Source: Streptomyces sp. H27-C3 (GTDB lineage: Bacteria; Actinomycetota; Actinomycetes; Streptomycetales; Streptomycetaceae). Taken from it: a stretch of 64,000 bases of DNA. The stretch lies in NCBI RefSeq assembly GCF_030063415.1, contig NZ_JASITA010000008.1, positions 124,001 to 188,000 of the forward strand, read 5' to 3'. The notes below the pieces were generated by a model. It saw nothing but the letters and a program-made list of their open reading frames with translations, had not been told where the DNA came from and did not search any database. Both the position numbers and the translations under genes were made by a program. This document shows, one piece after another, positions 22,705 through 31,449 of this stretch (position 1 is the first letter of the stretch; each line of letters starts with the position of its first letter).

Positions 22705-22725
22705 GGTTTACCGGGCCCTCTTGTC

Positions 22726-22743
22726 CCGACCGATCGTTCGGTT
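22726..22743. promoter_or_regulatory. TetR-type operator between paaH and paaN
   Basis: CCGACCGATCGTTCGGTT. Its reverse complement is identical over 18 nt to the site upstream of paaA (27649-27666). The core is ACCGA-N4-TCGGT. It is placed to control both divergent genes. Confidence 0.8.
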
Positions 22744-22797
22744 ACTGTATCTCGTGTCCGCCTGTCCCTGCCCAGCTCGACGAGGAGTTGGTCCGCC

Positions 22798-24489
22798 ATG
22801 GCCGCCGAACTCACCACATCCCAGCTGTCCGAGAAGCACCGGTCCACCCTCGACCAGGCGCTCGAAGTGATCCGCACACGCGCCTACTGGTCACCGCACC
22901 CCGAGCACCCCAAGGCGTACGGCGAGAACGGCAGCCTGAGCGCCGCCGATGGCCTTGCCGCGTTCCAGGCACTTCAGGGCAGCCGCTTCGAGCTCGACCA
23001 GCCCGGCACGGACGCCTGGACGGGCGCGGAAGTATCGCCCTACGGCCCGGCGCTCGGCATCGAATACCCGCACGCGGACCTCGACGTCCTGCTGCCCGCG
23101 ATGCGCGCCGGCATGGGCGCGTGGCGGACGGCCGGGCCCGAGACCCGCGCCCTCGTCTGTATGGAGATCCTGGCGCGGATCAGCGCCCGTACGCACGAAT
23201 TCGCGCACGCGGTCATGCACACCAGCGGCCAGGCCTTCATGATGGCGTTCCAGGCGGGCGGTCCGCACGCCCAGGACCGCGGCCTGGAGGCCGTGACGTA
23301 CGCGTACGCCGAGCAGGTCCGCACCCCCGCCGACGCGGACTGGTCCAAGCCGCAGGGTAAGCGCGACCCGCTCGACCTGAAGAAGTCCTTCACCGCGGTC
23401 CCGCGCGGCATCGCGCTGCTGATCGGCTGCAACACCTTCCCGACGTGGAACGGCTACCCGGGCCTCTTCGCCTCCCTGGCCACCGGAAACCCGGTCCTGG
23501 TCAAGCCGCACCCGCGCGCCGTCCTGCCGCTGGCCCTCACGGTGCGGGTCGCCCGCGAGGTGCTGGCCGAGACGGGCTTCGACCCGAACCTGGTGGCGCT
23601 GGCCGCCGAGCAGCCGGGCGAGGGCATCGCCAAGACGCTGGCGGTCCGCCCCGAGATCAAGATCATTGACTACACCGGTTCCACCGCCTTCGGCGACTGG
23701 CTGGAAGCCAACGCCCGCCAGGCGCAGGTGTACACGGAGAAGGCCGGCGTCAACACGGTCGTCATCGACTCCACCGCCGACTACAAGGGCATGCTGTCCA
23801 ACCTCGCCTTCTCGCTGTCCCTCTACAGCGGCCAGATGTGCACCACCCCGCAGAACCTGCTCATCCCCCGGGACGGCATCACGACGGACGCGGGAACGAA
23901 GTCGTACGACGAGGTGGTCGCGGACCTGGCGGCCTCGGTCGACGGCCTGCTCGGCGACGACGCCCGCGCGAACGCGCTGCTCGGCGCCCTGGTCAACCCG
24001 GATGTGAAGGCCCGCCTCGAAGCAGCCGCGAGCCTGGGCGAAGTCGCCCTGCCCTCGCGGGAGCTGACCAATCCGGAGTTCCCGGACGCGGTGGTCCGTA
24101 CGCCCGTCATGGTCAAGTTCGACGGCGGCAAGACGGACGCCGACGCGGCCTATCTCTCCGAGTGCTTCGGCCCGGTCTCCTTCGCCGTCGCCATGGACTC
24201 CACGGCGGACGCCCTGGAGCTGCTGCGCCGCACGGTGCGGGAGAAGGGCGCGATGACGGTCGGCGCGTACACGACCTCACCGGAGACGGAGAGGGCGATC
24301 GAGGAAGTCTGCCTGGAGGAGTCCGCGCAGCTGTCCTTGAACCTGACGGGCGGGGTGTACGTCAACCAGACGGCGGCCTTCTCCGACTTCCACGGCTCGG
24401 GCGGCAACCCGGCGGCGAACGCGGCCCTCTGCGACGCGGCATTCGTGGCAAACCGCTTCCGAGTGGTGGAGGTCCGCAGGCAGGCGTAA
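22798..24489 (+). CDS. paaN: Phenylacetic acid degradation protein PaaN (aldehyde dehydrogenase)
   Basis: A 563-residue aldehyde dehydrogenase superfamily protein of the actinobacterial PaaN type. The cofactor segment VPRGIALLIGCNTFPTWNG is near residue 201. The likely catalytic Cys348 is in SLYSGQMCTTPQN, followed by DYTGSTAFGDWL-type contacts and a C-terminal FHGSGGNPAANA. It probably oxidises the ring-opened semialdehyde in the PaaABCDE pathway, the dehydrogenase half of PaaZ. No hydratase domain is present. Start ATG 22798 has GACGAGGAG upstream. Divergent from paaH. Confidence 0.88.
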   Translation: MAAELTTSQLSEKHRSTLDQALEVIRTRAYWSPHPEHPKAYGENGSLSAADGLAAFQALQGSRFELDQPGTDAWTGAEVSPYGPALGIEYPHADLDVLLPAMRAGMGAWRTAGPETRALVCMEILARISARTHEFAHAVMHTSGQAFMMAFQAGGPHAQDRGLEAVTYAYAEQVRTPADADWSKPQGKRDPLDLKKSFTAVPRGIALLIGCNTFPTWNGYPGLFASLATGNPVLVKPHPRAVLPLALTVRVAREVLAETGFDPNLVALAAEQPGEGIAKTLAVRPEIKIIDYTGSTAFGDWLEANARQAQVYTEKAGVNTVVIDSTADYKGMLSNLAFSLSLYSGQMCTTPQNLLIPRDGITTDAGTKSYDEVVADLAASVDGLLGDDARANALLGALVNPDVKARLEAAASLGEVALPSRELTNPEFPDAVVRTPVMVKFDGGKTDADAAYLSECFGPVSFAVAMDSTADALELLRRTVREKGAMTVGAYTTSPETERAIEEVCLEESAQLSLNLTGGVYVNQTAAFSDFHGSGGNPAANAALCDAAFVANRFRVVEVRRQA

Positions 24490-24520
24490 CGAGACGCCCT
24501 GCCCCGCACGCCGACCCGTT

Positions 24521-24552
24521 GCGCCCGTCCGACACAACAGCCGGACGGGCGC
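24521..24552. terminator. Terminator after paaN
   Basis: 11-bp perfect stem GCGCCCGTCCG/CGGACGGGCGC with a 10-nt loop, 32 nt past the paaN stop. Confidence 0.75.
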
Positions 24553-24903
24553 ATCCGGCCGACCGATCCCCCGGCCCCCGCCCGGCCGCCCCGCCGGCGC
24601 ATCCAGCGGAACCGGCCTCTCTCACCCACCCGCCATCCCCGGCCACCCGGCACCTCCGGCCAGCTGGCACATCCGCCCGCCCGACACATCCGGTCGGCCG
24701 AGCGCTTCCCGCTCACCCGGCCCCTCCGCCTACCCGGCCCCTCCGGTCGGCCGGCACCTCCAGCCCATCCAGCCCGTCCGGCGTTGGAGGACAAAAGGGG
24801 GCCTGAGGGCTTGCCCCCCAGTTTCGGGAAGGGGCGGGTGGGGGACAGCGCCGCAGGCACCCGCACCCACCCCCACGCACCCGCACCCCCCACGACGCCG
24901 ACG

Positions 24904-24945
24904 CCGGCACCGGCACCGGCACCGGCACCGGCACCGGCACCGGCA
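24904..24945. repeat. Hexamer repeat (CCGGCA)7
   Basis: Seven exact tandem copies of CCGGCA end 17 nt before the 3' end of the methyltransferase gene. This simple repeat is probably formed by slippage. Confidence 0.95.
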
Positions 24946-24962
24946 AGGGGGCAACCGCCTAC

Positions 24963-25658
24963 TCAGCCCCGCCCAGCCCCCGCGTCCCCAGAAATAACCG
25001 CATGCCGCTGCACCCACGCATGCATGGCGATCGCCGCCGCCGCCCCCGCATTGATCGACCGGGTCGAGCCGAACTGCGCGATCGAGCAGACCATCGCCGC
25101 GTGCTCCCGCGCTTCCTTGGTCAGCCCAGGACCCTCCTGCCCGAAGAGCAGCACGCACCGCCGCGGCAGTTCGGTCCGCTCCAGCGGTACGGACCCGGGG
25201 AGGTTGTCGATCCCGATGATCGGCAGTCCCTCGGCCGCCGCCCAGGCCGTCAGATCCTCCGTGCCGGGGTGGTGGCGCACATGCTGGTACCGGTCGGTGA
25301 CCATCGCGCCCCGCCGGTTCCACCGCCGCCGCCCCACGATGTGGATCTCCTTCGCGAGGAAGGCGTTGGCAGTCCGTACGACAGAGCCGATATTGAAGTC
25401 GTGGCCCCAGTTCTCCACGGCCACATGGAAGTCGTGGCGCCGGGTGTCCAGGTCCTCGACGATCGCCTCGCGGCGCCAGTAGCGGTACGGGTCGACGACG
25501 TTGCGCCGGTCGCCGGCGGCCAGCAGCTCGGGGTCGTACCGCTCCCCCTCGGGCCACGGCCGCGGATGCGGGCCCACGCCGATCTCGGGCGCCGTGAAGC
25601 CCTCGTCGTACTGGATGGGTTCCGCATCAGGCCCGGGGCCTGGGATGTCGCTGCTCAC
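24963..25658 (-). CDS. SpoU/TrmH family RNA methyltransferase
   Basis: A 231-residue SPOUT-class enzyme that methylates ribose 2'-O in tRNA or rRNA using S-adenosylmethionine. The three family motifs are present: NIGSVVRTANAF (motif 1), CVLLFGQEGPGLT (motif 2) and CSIAQFGSTRSINAGAAAAIAM (motif 3, knot region). An N-terminal extension of about 80 residues lacks a recognised domain. The substrate position cannot be told from sequence. The start ATG 25658 overlaps the HTTM gene stop by 4 nt, so the genes form one transcript with it. Confidence 0.88.
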   Translation of the reverse strand: MSSDIPGPGPDAEPIQYDEGFTAPEIGVGPHPRPWPEGERYDPELLAAGDRRNVVDPYRYWRREAIVEDLDTRRHDFHVAVENWGHDFNIGSVVRTANAFLAKEIHIVGRRRWNRRGAMVTDRYQHVRHHPGTEDLTAWAAAEGLPIIGIDNLPGSVPLERTELPRRCVLLFGQEGPGLTKEAREHAAMVCSIAQFGSTRSINAGAAAAIAMHAWVQRHAVISGDAGAGRG

Positions 25659-26836
25659 CCGACGAGCGTACGGTCCACCTCCGCACCTTCAGAACGCTGC
25701 TCTGGCACCGGGTCGCCGCGCCGGGTCGCCGTCCGGAGCCGGTCGCGCCCCCGCGCCGCCCGGCCGCCGAGCCACAGCAGGAAGACCGTGGGCAGGAAGA
25801 CCGCGTCGGCCGCGATCATCGCCAGCGAGAAGAAGGGCAGCCCCAGCAGCAGGGCGATGCCCGCATGCTCGGCGATCATGAGTGCGAGCAGGACGTTCTT
25901 GACCCGGCGGTTGAAGAGCGTGAAAGGGAAGGCGACCTGCACGATCACTGTCCCGTATGTCAGCAGCAGCACCATCACGCCGCTGGAGGCGAGCAGCCCG
26001 GAGAGCGAGGGCCAGGGGGAGAAGTAGTCGAGGTGCAGCGGGTAGTAGAGCGCGGTGCCGTCCTGCCAGCGCGAGCCCTGGATCTTGTACCAGCCCGCGG
26101 TCGCGTAGACCAGGCAGACCTCCGCCATGATCACGAAGAGGCCCGCGTTGTGCGCGAGGTTGGCGAACACGTCCAGCAGGGTGCGCGGCTCCCCCGGCGC
26201 GTAGCGGTTGACCGCCCACCACAGCCCGTGACCGGCCCACAGCGCCCAGAGGACGACCGCCCAGCCCCAGCTGAGCTCACCCATGAACGTGACCACGGCG
26301 AGGGCGAGGGCGAGGACAGCCCACAGAGCGGGGCCCACCCGGTCGACACCCTGCCGACCGGTGTCGGCCGCACGCCGCGCGTCCAGCGACCACACCTGCC
26401 CGCAGCGCGTGAACACCAGGTAGATGGCGATCAGATGGACGATGTTGTCGCCGCCGTCGCCCATGAAGATGCTGCGGTTCTGCAGCGAGAGCACACCGAT
26501 CATGAAGAGCACCGACATGGTGCGGGTGCGCCAGCCGAGCATCAGCAGCAGGGCGGACAGGAGCGCGAGCGCGTAGACGAGCTCGAACCAGAGCGCGGTG
26601 TCCGACCACATCAACGCCGTGAAGGCGTGGTTGCCCGCTATCAACTGCTGGGCCATGTCCCAGCTCCACGGCCCGTCGGGTCCGTAGAGCTCCCGGCGGT
26701 GCGGGAGTTCGCTGAGCAGGAAGAGCAGCCAGGTGGCGGAGAAGCCGATCCGCACGACGGCGCTCTGGTACGGGCCGAGGGCGGTGGAGGTGACGCGCTG
26801 GACGGCGTCGCCGAGCGTGCGATTGAACGAGCTCAC
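25655..26836 (-). CDS. HTTM domain membrane protein (gamma-carboxylase/SdpB-like)
   Basis: A 393-residue polytopic membrane protein with the horizontally transferred transmembrane (HTTM) pattern also seen in vitamin K-dependent carboxylases and SdpB. Several hydrophobic helices are visible (SAVVRIGFSATWLLFLLSE, WFELVYALALLSALLLMLG and others). Characteristic pieces are IVHLIAIYLVFT, YATAGWYKIQGSRWQDG and LHLDYFSPWP. Start GTG 26836 overlaps the DUF5819 stop (GTGA). The paired small protein suggests a two-component membrane complex. Substrate and reaction are unknown. Confidence 0.8.
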   Translation of the reverse strand: MSSFNRTLGDAVQRVTSTALGPYQSAVVRIGFSATWLLFLLSELPHRRELYGPDGPWSWDMAQQLIAGNHAFTALMWSDTALWFELVYALALLSALLLMLGWRTRTMSVLFMIGVLSLQNRSIFMGDGGDNIVHLIAIYLVFTRCGQVWSLDARRAADTGRQGVDRVGPALWAVLALALAVVTFMGELSWGWAVVLWALWAGHGLWWAVNRYAPGEPRTLLDVFANLAHNAGLFVIMAEVCLVYATAGWYKIQGSRWQDGTALYYPLHLDYFSPWPSLSGLLASSGVMVLLLTYGTVIVQVAFPFTLFNRRVKNVLLALMIAEHAGIALLLGLPFFSLAMIAADAVFLPTVFLLWLGGRAARGRDRLRTATRRGDPVPEQRSEGAEVDRTLVG

Positions 26837-27567
26837 CCGGTCACCTCCGTATGCGCCCCGGCGGGCAGGTCCGCTTCGGTCACCGACCACCACGGGAGGA
26901 TCCGGTGGGCCGGCTTGTTGTTGGCCCTCTCGTTGCTCCACGACGGGGGCTTCACCAGGGTCGTCTCGGACCTGACCTGGATCCGCGCGATCTTGCCGCC
27001 CACGTCCAGGTGCGCGAGGCGCAGCATCACAATGCGACGGATGTAGCGCTCGGAGAGCGCACCGCGCATGCCGTTCGCCTTGTTCGCGCTGTCGTGCGAG
27101 CCCGTGTAGAAGTCCCAGCCGCGGCGCAGTTCGTTCTGCACGGTGTGGCTCGGCAGCAGGTTGCCGCGGATCGCGGCGCCGTCCTGGGCCGAGAGATCAA
27201 TCCACTCGGTGGTCCGCCACTCGCCCCCGGCGGTACGGACCTGGGCGCGCGCCTGCACGGCGATGTTCTGTTGGAGCGGATTGGGAGCGAAAAGCTTCCA
27301 GTTCTGTTCGAACTCGGGGTAGATCCAGTCGTCAACCAACTCACCGTTCCGCTTGCTGACGGTGTTGGCGGGCGCGACATGCAGGAAGACCATCCCGAGG
27401 TGCACACAGGCGAGCACACCAACGAGAGCCAGCGCCACAGCCGCCGCGACCTGGTACGGGAGGGACAGCGCGGCGATGCCGTTCGGTGCGTCGGAGCCTC
27501 GCGCGGTGTCCGGTGCGGGCCCGGGATCCTGCCCGGCGATCACGCCCCTGTCGTCGTACGAATCCAT
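26833..27567 (-). CDS. DUF5819 family membrane-anchored protein
   Basis: A 244-residue protein with one N-terminal membrane helix (QVAAAVALALVGVLACVHLG) and a predicted extracytoplasmic domain carrying EFEQNWKLFAPNP, the signature I associate with DUF5819. ATG 27567 is preferred over GTG 27603 because GGGGCGGG lies directly upstream. Translationally coupled to the HTTM gene. In the two-gene arrangement it may be a partner subunit, similar in layout to SdpA/SdpB of Bacillus, but function is not known. A DnaA box overlaps its leader. Confidence 0.75.
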   Translation of the reverse strand: MDSYDDRGVIAGQDPGPAPDTARGSDAPNGIAALSLPYQVAAAVALALVGVLACVHLGMVFLHVAPANTVSKRNGELVDDWIYPEFEQNWKLFAPNPLQQNIAVQARAQVRTAGGEWRTTEWIDLSAQDGAAIRGNLLPSHTVQNELRRGWDFYTGSHDSANKANGMRGALSERYIRRIVMLRLAHLDVGGKIARIQVRSETTLVKPPSWSNERANNKPAHRILPWWSVTEADLPAGAHTEVTG

Positions 27568-27595
27568 CCCGCCCCGATCCCCGAGATCCAGCAAG

Positions 27596-27604
27596 TTATC
27601 CACA
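27596..27604. promoter_or_regulatory. DnaA box upstream of the DUF5819 gene / paaA promoter
   Basis: TTATCCACA, in the same AAGTTATCCACAGG context as at 22693-22706. It lies in the divergent region between the DUF5819 gene and paaA. Confidence 0.6.
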
Positions 27605-27648
27605 GGGTTGACACCCTACGGGCCTCCGGCCGACCATTGAAGTCAGCG

Positions 27649-27666
27649 AACCGAACGATCGGTCGG
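27649..27666. promoter_or_regulatory. TetR-type operator upstream of paaA
   Basis: AACCGAACGATCGGTCGG, identical on the opposite strand to 22726-22743. It ends 21 nt before the paaA ATG, a position where bound repressor would block transcription or initiation. Confidence 0.8.
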
Positions 27667-27687
27667 TAGGGACGGAAGGGGGCTCGG

Positions 27688-28809
27688 ATGGCCACAGCAC
27701 CTGCGCACTGGACGGCGGCCGAGAAGACGGCAGGGAATCGGACGGCCGACAGCACCGCGGCGTACGAGGCGGCGTTCGACGCCGCCGTAGCCGCGGACGA
27801 GCGCATCGAGCCGCGCGACTGGATGCCGGACTCCTACCGGGCCTCGCTGGTCAGGCAAATGGCGCAGCACGCCCACTCCGAGATCATCGGCATGCAGCCG
27901 GAGGCCAACTGGATCACGCGCGCGCCCTCGCTGCGGCGCAAGGCGATCCTGATGGCGAAGGTGCAGGACGAGGCGGGGCACGGGCTGTATCTGTACAGCG
28001 CCGCCGAGACGCTGGGCACCAGCCGTGAGGAGCTGCTCGACAAGCTCCACTCCGGCCGCCAGAAATACTCGTCGATCTTCAATTACCCCACGCTGACCTG
28101 GGCCGATGTCGGCGCGATCGGCTGGCTCGTGGACGGCGCAGCAATCACGAACCAGGTGCCGATCTGCCGATGCTCGTACGGGCCCTACGCCCGCGCGATG
28201 GTCCGCATCTGCAAGGAGGAGTCCTTCCACCAGCGCCAGGGCTTCGAGCTGCTGCTCACCCTCAGCAACGGCACGCGGGCGCAGCACGAGATGGCGCAGG
28301 ACGCGGTGGACCGCTGGTGGTGGCCGTCGCTGATGATGTTCGGCCCGCCGGACGACGAGTCGGCGCACTCGGCGCAGTCCATGGCCTGGAAGATCAAGCG
28401 GCATACCAACGACGATCTGCGCCAGCGCTTCGTCGACATCGCCGTCCCGCAGGCCGAGGCGCTCGGACTGACCCTCCCCGACCCGGACCTGAAATGGAAC
28501 GAGGAGCGCGGGCACCACGACTTCGGCGCGATCGACTGGGCCGAGTTCCGGGACGTCCTCAAGGGAAACGGCCCGTGCAACGAGCAGCGGATCACCCAGC
28601 GCCGCCGGGCGCACGAAGAGGGCGCCTGGGTCCGGGATGCGGCATCCGCGTACGCAGCGAAGCACGATCCGCGCACCGCCCATCGGACCGCCGAGCACCG
28701 GACCGCAGCAGACGCAATAGCTGAGCACCGGACAGCAGCACACGGGACCACAGCGAGTGGGACCGCTGAGTACGGGACCACCGAGCAGCACGGGGAGGCA
28801 CGGGCATGA
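27688..28809 (+). CDS. paaA: Ring-1,2-phenylacetyl-CoA epoxidase subunit PaaA
   Basis: The 373-residue catalytic subunit of the multicomponent monooxygenase that epoxidises phenylacetyl-CoA. Diiron-site segments are visible: [26 protein letters not shown] and [12 protein letters not shown]. Start ATG 27688 has GGACGGAAGG upstream. The last 45 or so residues are an odd threonine/histidine/alanine repeat ([20 protein letters not shown]) absent from most PaaA proteins. The stop overlaps paaB by 4 nt. First gene of paaABCDE, with the operator just upstream. Confidence 0.95.
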   Translation: MATAPAHWTAAEKTAGNRTADSTAAYEAAFDAAVAADERIEPRDWMPDSYRASLVRQMAQHAHSEIIGMQPEANWITRAPSLRRKAILMAKVQDEAGHGLYLYSAAETLGTSREELLDKLHSGRQKYSSIFNYPTLTWADVGAIGWLVDGAAITNQVPICRCSYGPYARAMVRICKEESFHQRQGFELLLTLSNGTRAQHEMAQDAVDRWWWPSLMMFGPPDDESAHSAQSMAWKIKRHTNDDLRQRFVDIAVPQAEALGLTLPDPDLKWNEERGHHDFGAIDWAEFRDVLKGNGPCNEQRITQRRRAHEEGAWVRDAASAYAAKHDPRTAHRTAEHRTAADAIAEHRTAAHGTTASGTAEYGTTEQHGEARA

Positions 28810-29093
28810 GCAGCAACGACTGGCCGCTGTGGGAGGTCTTCGTACGCTCGCGCCGCGGGCTGTCCCACACGCACGCGGGAAGCCTGCACGCCCCGGACGC
28901 GGAGATGGCCCTGCGCAACGCCCGCGATCTGTACACCCGCCGGTCCGAAGGCGTCTCGCTGTGGGTGGTGCCGTCCTCGGCGATCATCGCGTCCTCCCCC
29001 GACGAGAAGGACCCGTTCTTCGAGCCGGCCGCCGACAAGGTCTACCGGCATCCGACGTTCTACGAGATCCCGGAAGGGGTGCAGCACCTGTGA
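28806..29093 (+). CDS. paaB: Phenylacetyl-CoA epoxidase subunit PaaB
   Basis: A 95-residue PaaB. The family pattern [20 protein letters not shown] and the middle segment [19 protein letters not shown] are clear. PaaB bridges PaaAC heterotetramers in the oxygenase complex and has no catalytic site. The ATG overlaps the paaA stop (ATGA), and the stop overlaps the paaC GTG. Confidence 0.95.
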   Translation: MSSNDWPLWEVFVRSRRGLSHTHAGSLHAPDAEMALRNARDLYTRRSEGVSLWVVPSSAIIASSPDEKDPFFEPAADKVYRHPTFYEIPEGVQHL

Positions 29094-29806
29094 CCGCCGT
29101 ACTCGCACCCGCGGCTCTCGCCCTGGGCGACGACGCCCTGACGCTGTCGCACCGGCTGGGGGAGTGGGCGGGCCACGCCCCGGCCCTGGAAGAGGACGTG
29201 GCGCTGGCCAACATCGCGCTCGACCTGCTGGGGCAGGCCCGGGTGCTGCTCACCCTCGTCGGCGACGAGGACGAGCTGGCGTACCTCCGCGAGGAGCGCG
29301 CCTTCCGCAACCTCCAGCTGGTCGAGCAGCCCAACGGCGACTTCGCGCACACCATCGCCCGCCAGCTCTACTTCTCCACCTACCAGCACCTGCTCTACGG
29401 GCAGTTGGCCTCCGGCGACGGAGTCTTCGCCCCGCTGGCGGCCAAGGCGGTCAAGGAAGTCGCCTACCACCGGGACCATGCCGAGCAGTGGACGTTGCGC
29501 CTCGGTGACGGCACCGCCGAGAGCCACCGGCGGATGCAGCAGGGCTGCGACGCGTTGTGGCGGTTCACCGGGGAGATGTTCCAGCCCGTCGAAGGCGTCG
29601 AAGCCGACTTCCAGGAGCTCCACACCGCCTGGCAGACCTCCGTCGCAGCTGTCCTGGAGCGGGCGACGCTGACCGTGCCCGACGGGCCGCAGAGCGGCGC
29701 CTGGGCGGCGGGAGCGGGCCGGCAGGGGCTGCACACTGAGTCGTTCGGGCGGATGCTCGCCGAGATGCAGCACCTGCACCGCAGCCACCCGGGGGCGTCA
29801 TGGTGA
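29090..29806 (+). CDS. paaC: Phenylacetyl-CoA epoxidase subunit PaaC
   Basis: A 238-residue structural partner of PaaA with a diiron-like helical fold. Family segments are HRLGEWAGHAPALEEDVALA, ALDLLGQAR, FAHTIARQLYFSTYQ and KEVAYHRDHAEQW. The start is GTG 29090, overlapping the paaB stop (GTGA). The longer frame upstream is a shadow of paaA/paaB. PaaC supports PaaA but lacks catalytic iron in characterised members. Confidence 0.95.
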   Translation: MTAVLAPAALALGDDALTLSHRLGEWAGHAPALEEDVALANIALDLLGQARVLLTLVGDEDELAYLREERAFRNLQLVEQPNGDFAHTIARQLYFSTYQHLLYGQLASGDGVFAPLAAKAVKEVAYHRDHAEQWTLRLGDGTAESHRRMQQGCDALWRFTGEMFQPVEGVEADFQELHTAWQTSVAAVLERATLTVPDGPQSGAWAAGAGRQGLHTESFGRMLAEMQHLHRSHPGASW

Positions 29807-30297
29807 CCGCCACCGCCCTGGAGACGCGGCTGCGCGTGCTCGTCGGTGCCGTGCCCGACCCGGAGCTGCCGGTGATCACGCTGGAGGAGCTGGGTGTCCT
29901 GCGCACCCTGCATGTGTCGGGTCCCGGCCGGGTGGAGGTCGAGCTCACACCGACGTACACCGGCTGCCCCGCGATCGAGGCGATGTCCTCGGACATCGAG
30001 CGCGTCCTCCACGAGAACGGCATACCGGAGGTCTCGGTCGTCACGGTTCTGTCCCCGGCCTGGTCGACGGACGACATCAGTGCCGAGGGCCGGCGCAAGC
30101 TCGCCGAGTTCGGCATAGCCCCGCCGCGCCCGCAGCCCGTCGGCGGCGGCCCGGTGCCCCTCACCCTGTCGGTGCGTTGCCCGCACTGCGGGTCGACGGA
30201 CACGGAGCTGCTCAGCCGGTTCTCCTCCACCGCGTGCAAGGCGCTGCGCCGCTGCGTGGCCTGCCGCGAGCCGTTCGACCACTTCAAGGAGCTGTAG
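29800..30297 (+). CDS. paaD: Phenylacetate pathway protein PaaD (iron-sulfur maturation, MIP18-like)
   Basis: A 165-residue protein with a MIP18/SufT-type N-terminal domain (VPDPELPVITLEELGVLR, TPTYTGCPA) and a C-terminal zinc-ribbon-like part with CPHC and CVAC pairs. PaaD is thought to help assemble the iron-sulfur centre of PaaE. It overlaps paaC by 7 nt; GTG 29803 is an alternative start. paaE begins directly after its stop. Confidence 0.92.
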   Translation: MVTATALETRLRVLVGAVPDPELPVITLEELGVLRTLHVSGPGRVEVELTPTYTGCPAIEAMSSDIERVLHENGIPEVSVVTVLSPAWSTDDISAEGRRKLAEFGIAPPRPQPVGGGPVPLTLSVRCPHCGSTDTELLSRFSSTACKALRRCVACREPFDHFKEL

Positions 30298-31386
30298 ATG
30301 TTCCACCCGCTGAGGGTCCGCGAGATCGAGCGGCTCACGGACGACTCGGTGGCCGTCACCCTGACCGTGCCACCCGAGCTCCGCGAGGCCTTCCGGCACA
30401 CCCCGGGCCAGCACCTGGCGCTGCGCCGCGTCGTGGCCGGCGAGGAAATCCGGCGTACGTACTCGATCTGCGCACCGGCCACCGAGGAGCCGGCCGAGCC
30501 GGTGCTGCGGGTGGGCATCCGGCTGGTCGACGGCGGCGAGTTCTCGACGTACGCCCTCAAGGAGCTGGCCGTCGGCGACACCGTCGAGGCGATGGCCCCG
30601 ATGGGCCGCTTCGTACTGGAGCCGCGCGCCGGGCACTTCGCGGCGATCGTCGGCGGCAGCGGCATCACACCGGTGCTGTCGATCGCGGCGACGCTGCTGG
30701 CGCGACAGCCGTCGGCCAGGTTCTGTCTGATCCGCAGCGACCGCACGGCGGCCTCGACGATGTTCCTGGAGGAGGTCGCCGACATCAAGGACCGGTTCCC
30801 CGACCGGTTCCAGCTGGTCACCGCGCTCTCCCGGGAGGAGCAGCAGTCCGGGCTGCCGTCCGGGCGGCTCGATCAGGAGCGGCTGGCCGGGCTGCTGCCC
30901 GCGCTGCTTCCGGTGGCGGACATCGACGGCTGGTTCCTGTGCGGGCCCTTCGGCCTCGTCCAGGGCGCCGAGCGGGCGCTGCGCGGCCTCGGGGTCGCCA
31001 GGGCCCGTATCCACGAGGAGATCTTCCACGTCGACGACGGCGCGGGCACCACAGGCGCCACGGCGGCCTCGACCGCCACCGGCATCATGCACACCGCCGC
31101 GCCACTCACCGCCGCGACCCTCACCGCCACACTCGACGGCCGGTCCGGCAACTGGCCGGTGCGGGAAGGAGAATCGCTCCTGGAGACGGTGCTGCGCAGC
31201 CGCGCGGACGCGCCGTACGCCTGCAAGGGCGGGGTGTGCGGGACCTGCCGGGCCTTCCTGGTCTCCGGCGAGGTGCGGATGGATCGCAACTACGCGCTGG
31301 AGCCCGAGGAGACCGAGGCGGGCTATGTCCTGGCCTGCCAGTCCCATCCGACCACCGCGGAAGTGGAGTTGGACTTCGACCGCTGA
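30298..31386 (+). CDS. paaE: Phenylacetyl-CoA epoxidase reductase PaaE
   Basis: A 362-residue electron-transfer subunit. The FAD-binding domain carries RRTYSICAPA, the NADPH-binding part carries IVGGSGITPVLSIAATLL, and the C-terminal plant-type ferredoxin holds the [2Fe-2S] ligands in CKGGVCGTC and a later Cys in YVLACQSHP. It passes electrons from NADPH to PaaA. ATG 30298 follows the paaD stop directly. Last gene of the operon, with a terminator 23 nt past the stop. Confidence 0.95.
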   Translation: MFHPLRVREIERLTDDSVAVTLTVPPELREAFRHTPGQHLALRRVVAGEEIRRTYSICAPATEEPAEPVLRVGIRLVDGGEFSTYALKELAVGDTVEAMAPMGRFVLEPRAGHFAAIVGGSGITPVLSIAATLLARQPSARFCLIRSDRTAASTMFLEEVADIKDRFPDRFQLVTALSREEQQSGLPSGRLDQERLAGLLPALLPVADIDGWFLCGPFGLVQGAERALRGLGVARARIHEEIFHVDDGAGTTGATAASTATGIMHTAAPLTAATLTATLDGRSGNWPVREGESLLETVLRSRADAPYACKGGVCGTCRAFLVSGEVRMDRNYALEPEETEAGYVLACQSHPTTAEVELDFDR

Positions 31387-31409
31387 GCCGGCGCCGCTGC
31401 GCTTCCCCT

Positions 31410-31435
31410 CCGGCCCCGGCCATGACCGGGGCCGG
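31410..31435. terminator. Bidirectional terminator between paaE and the SGNH hydrolase
   Basis: 10-bp perfect stem CCGGCCCCGG/CCGGGGCCGG with a 6-nt loop, between two convergent genes. Confidence 0.75.
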
Positions 31436-31449
31436 ACGAGGCGGGCGTG

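Larger units (their letters stand above)
24490..24962. other. Non-coding region between paaN and trmH-like gene
   Basis: About 470 bp with no believable gene. It holds the paaN terminator, proline-codon-like CCGGCC runs, and a segment from CCCGTCCGGCGTTGGAGGAC (24771-24790) on that resembles a dispersed intergenic motif of Streptomyces genomes. A hexamer repeat lies at 24904-24945. Confidence 0.6.
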
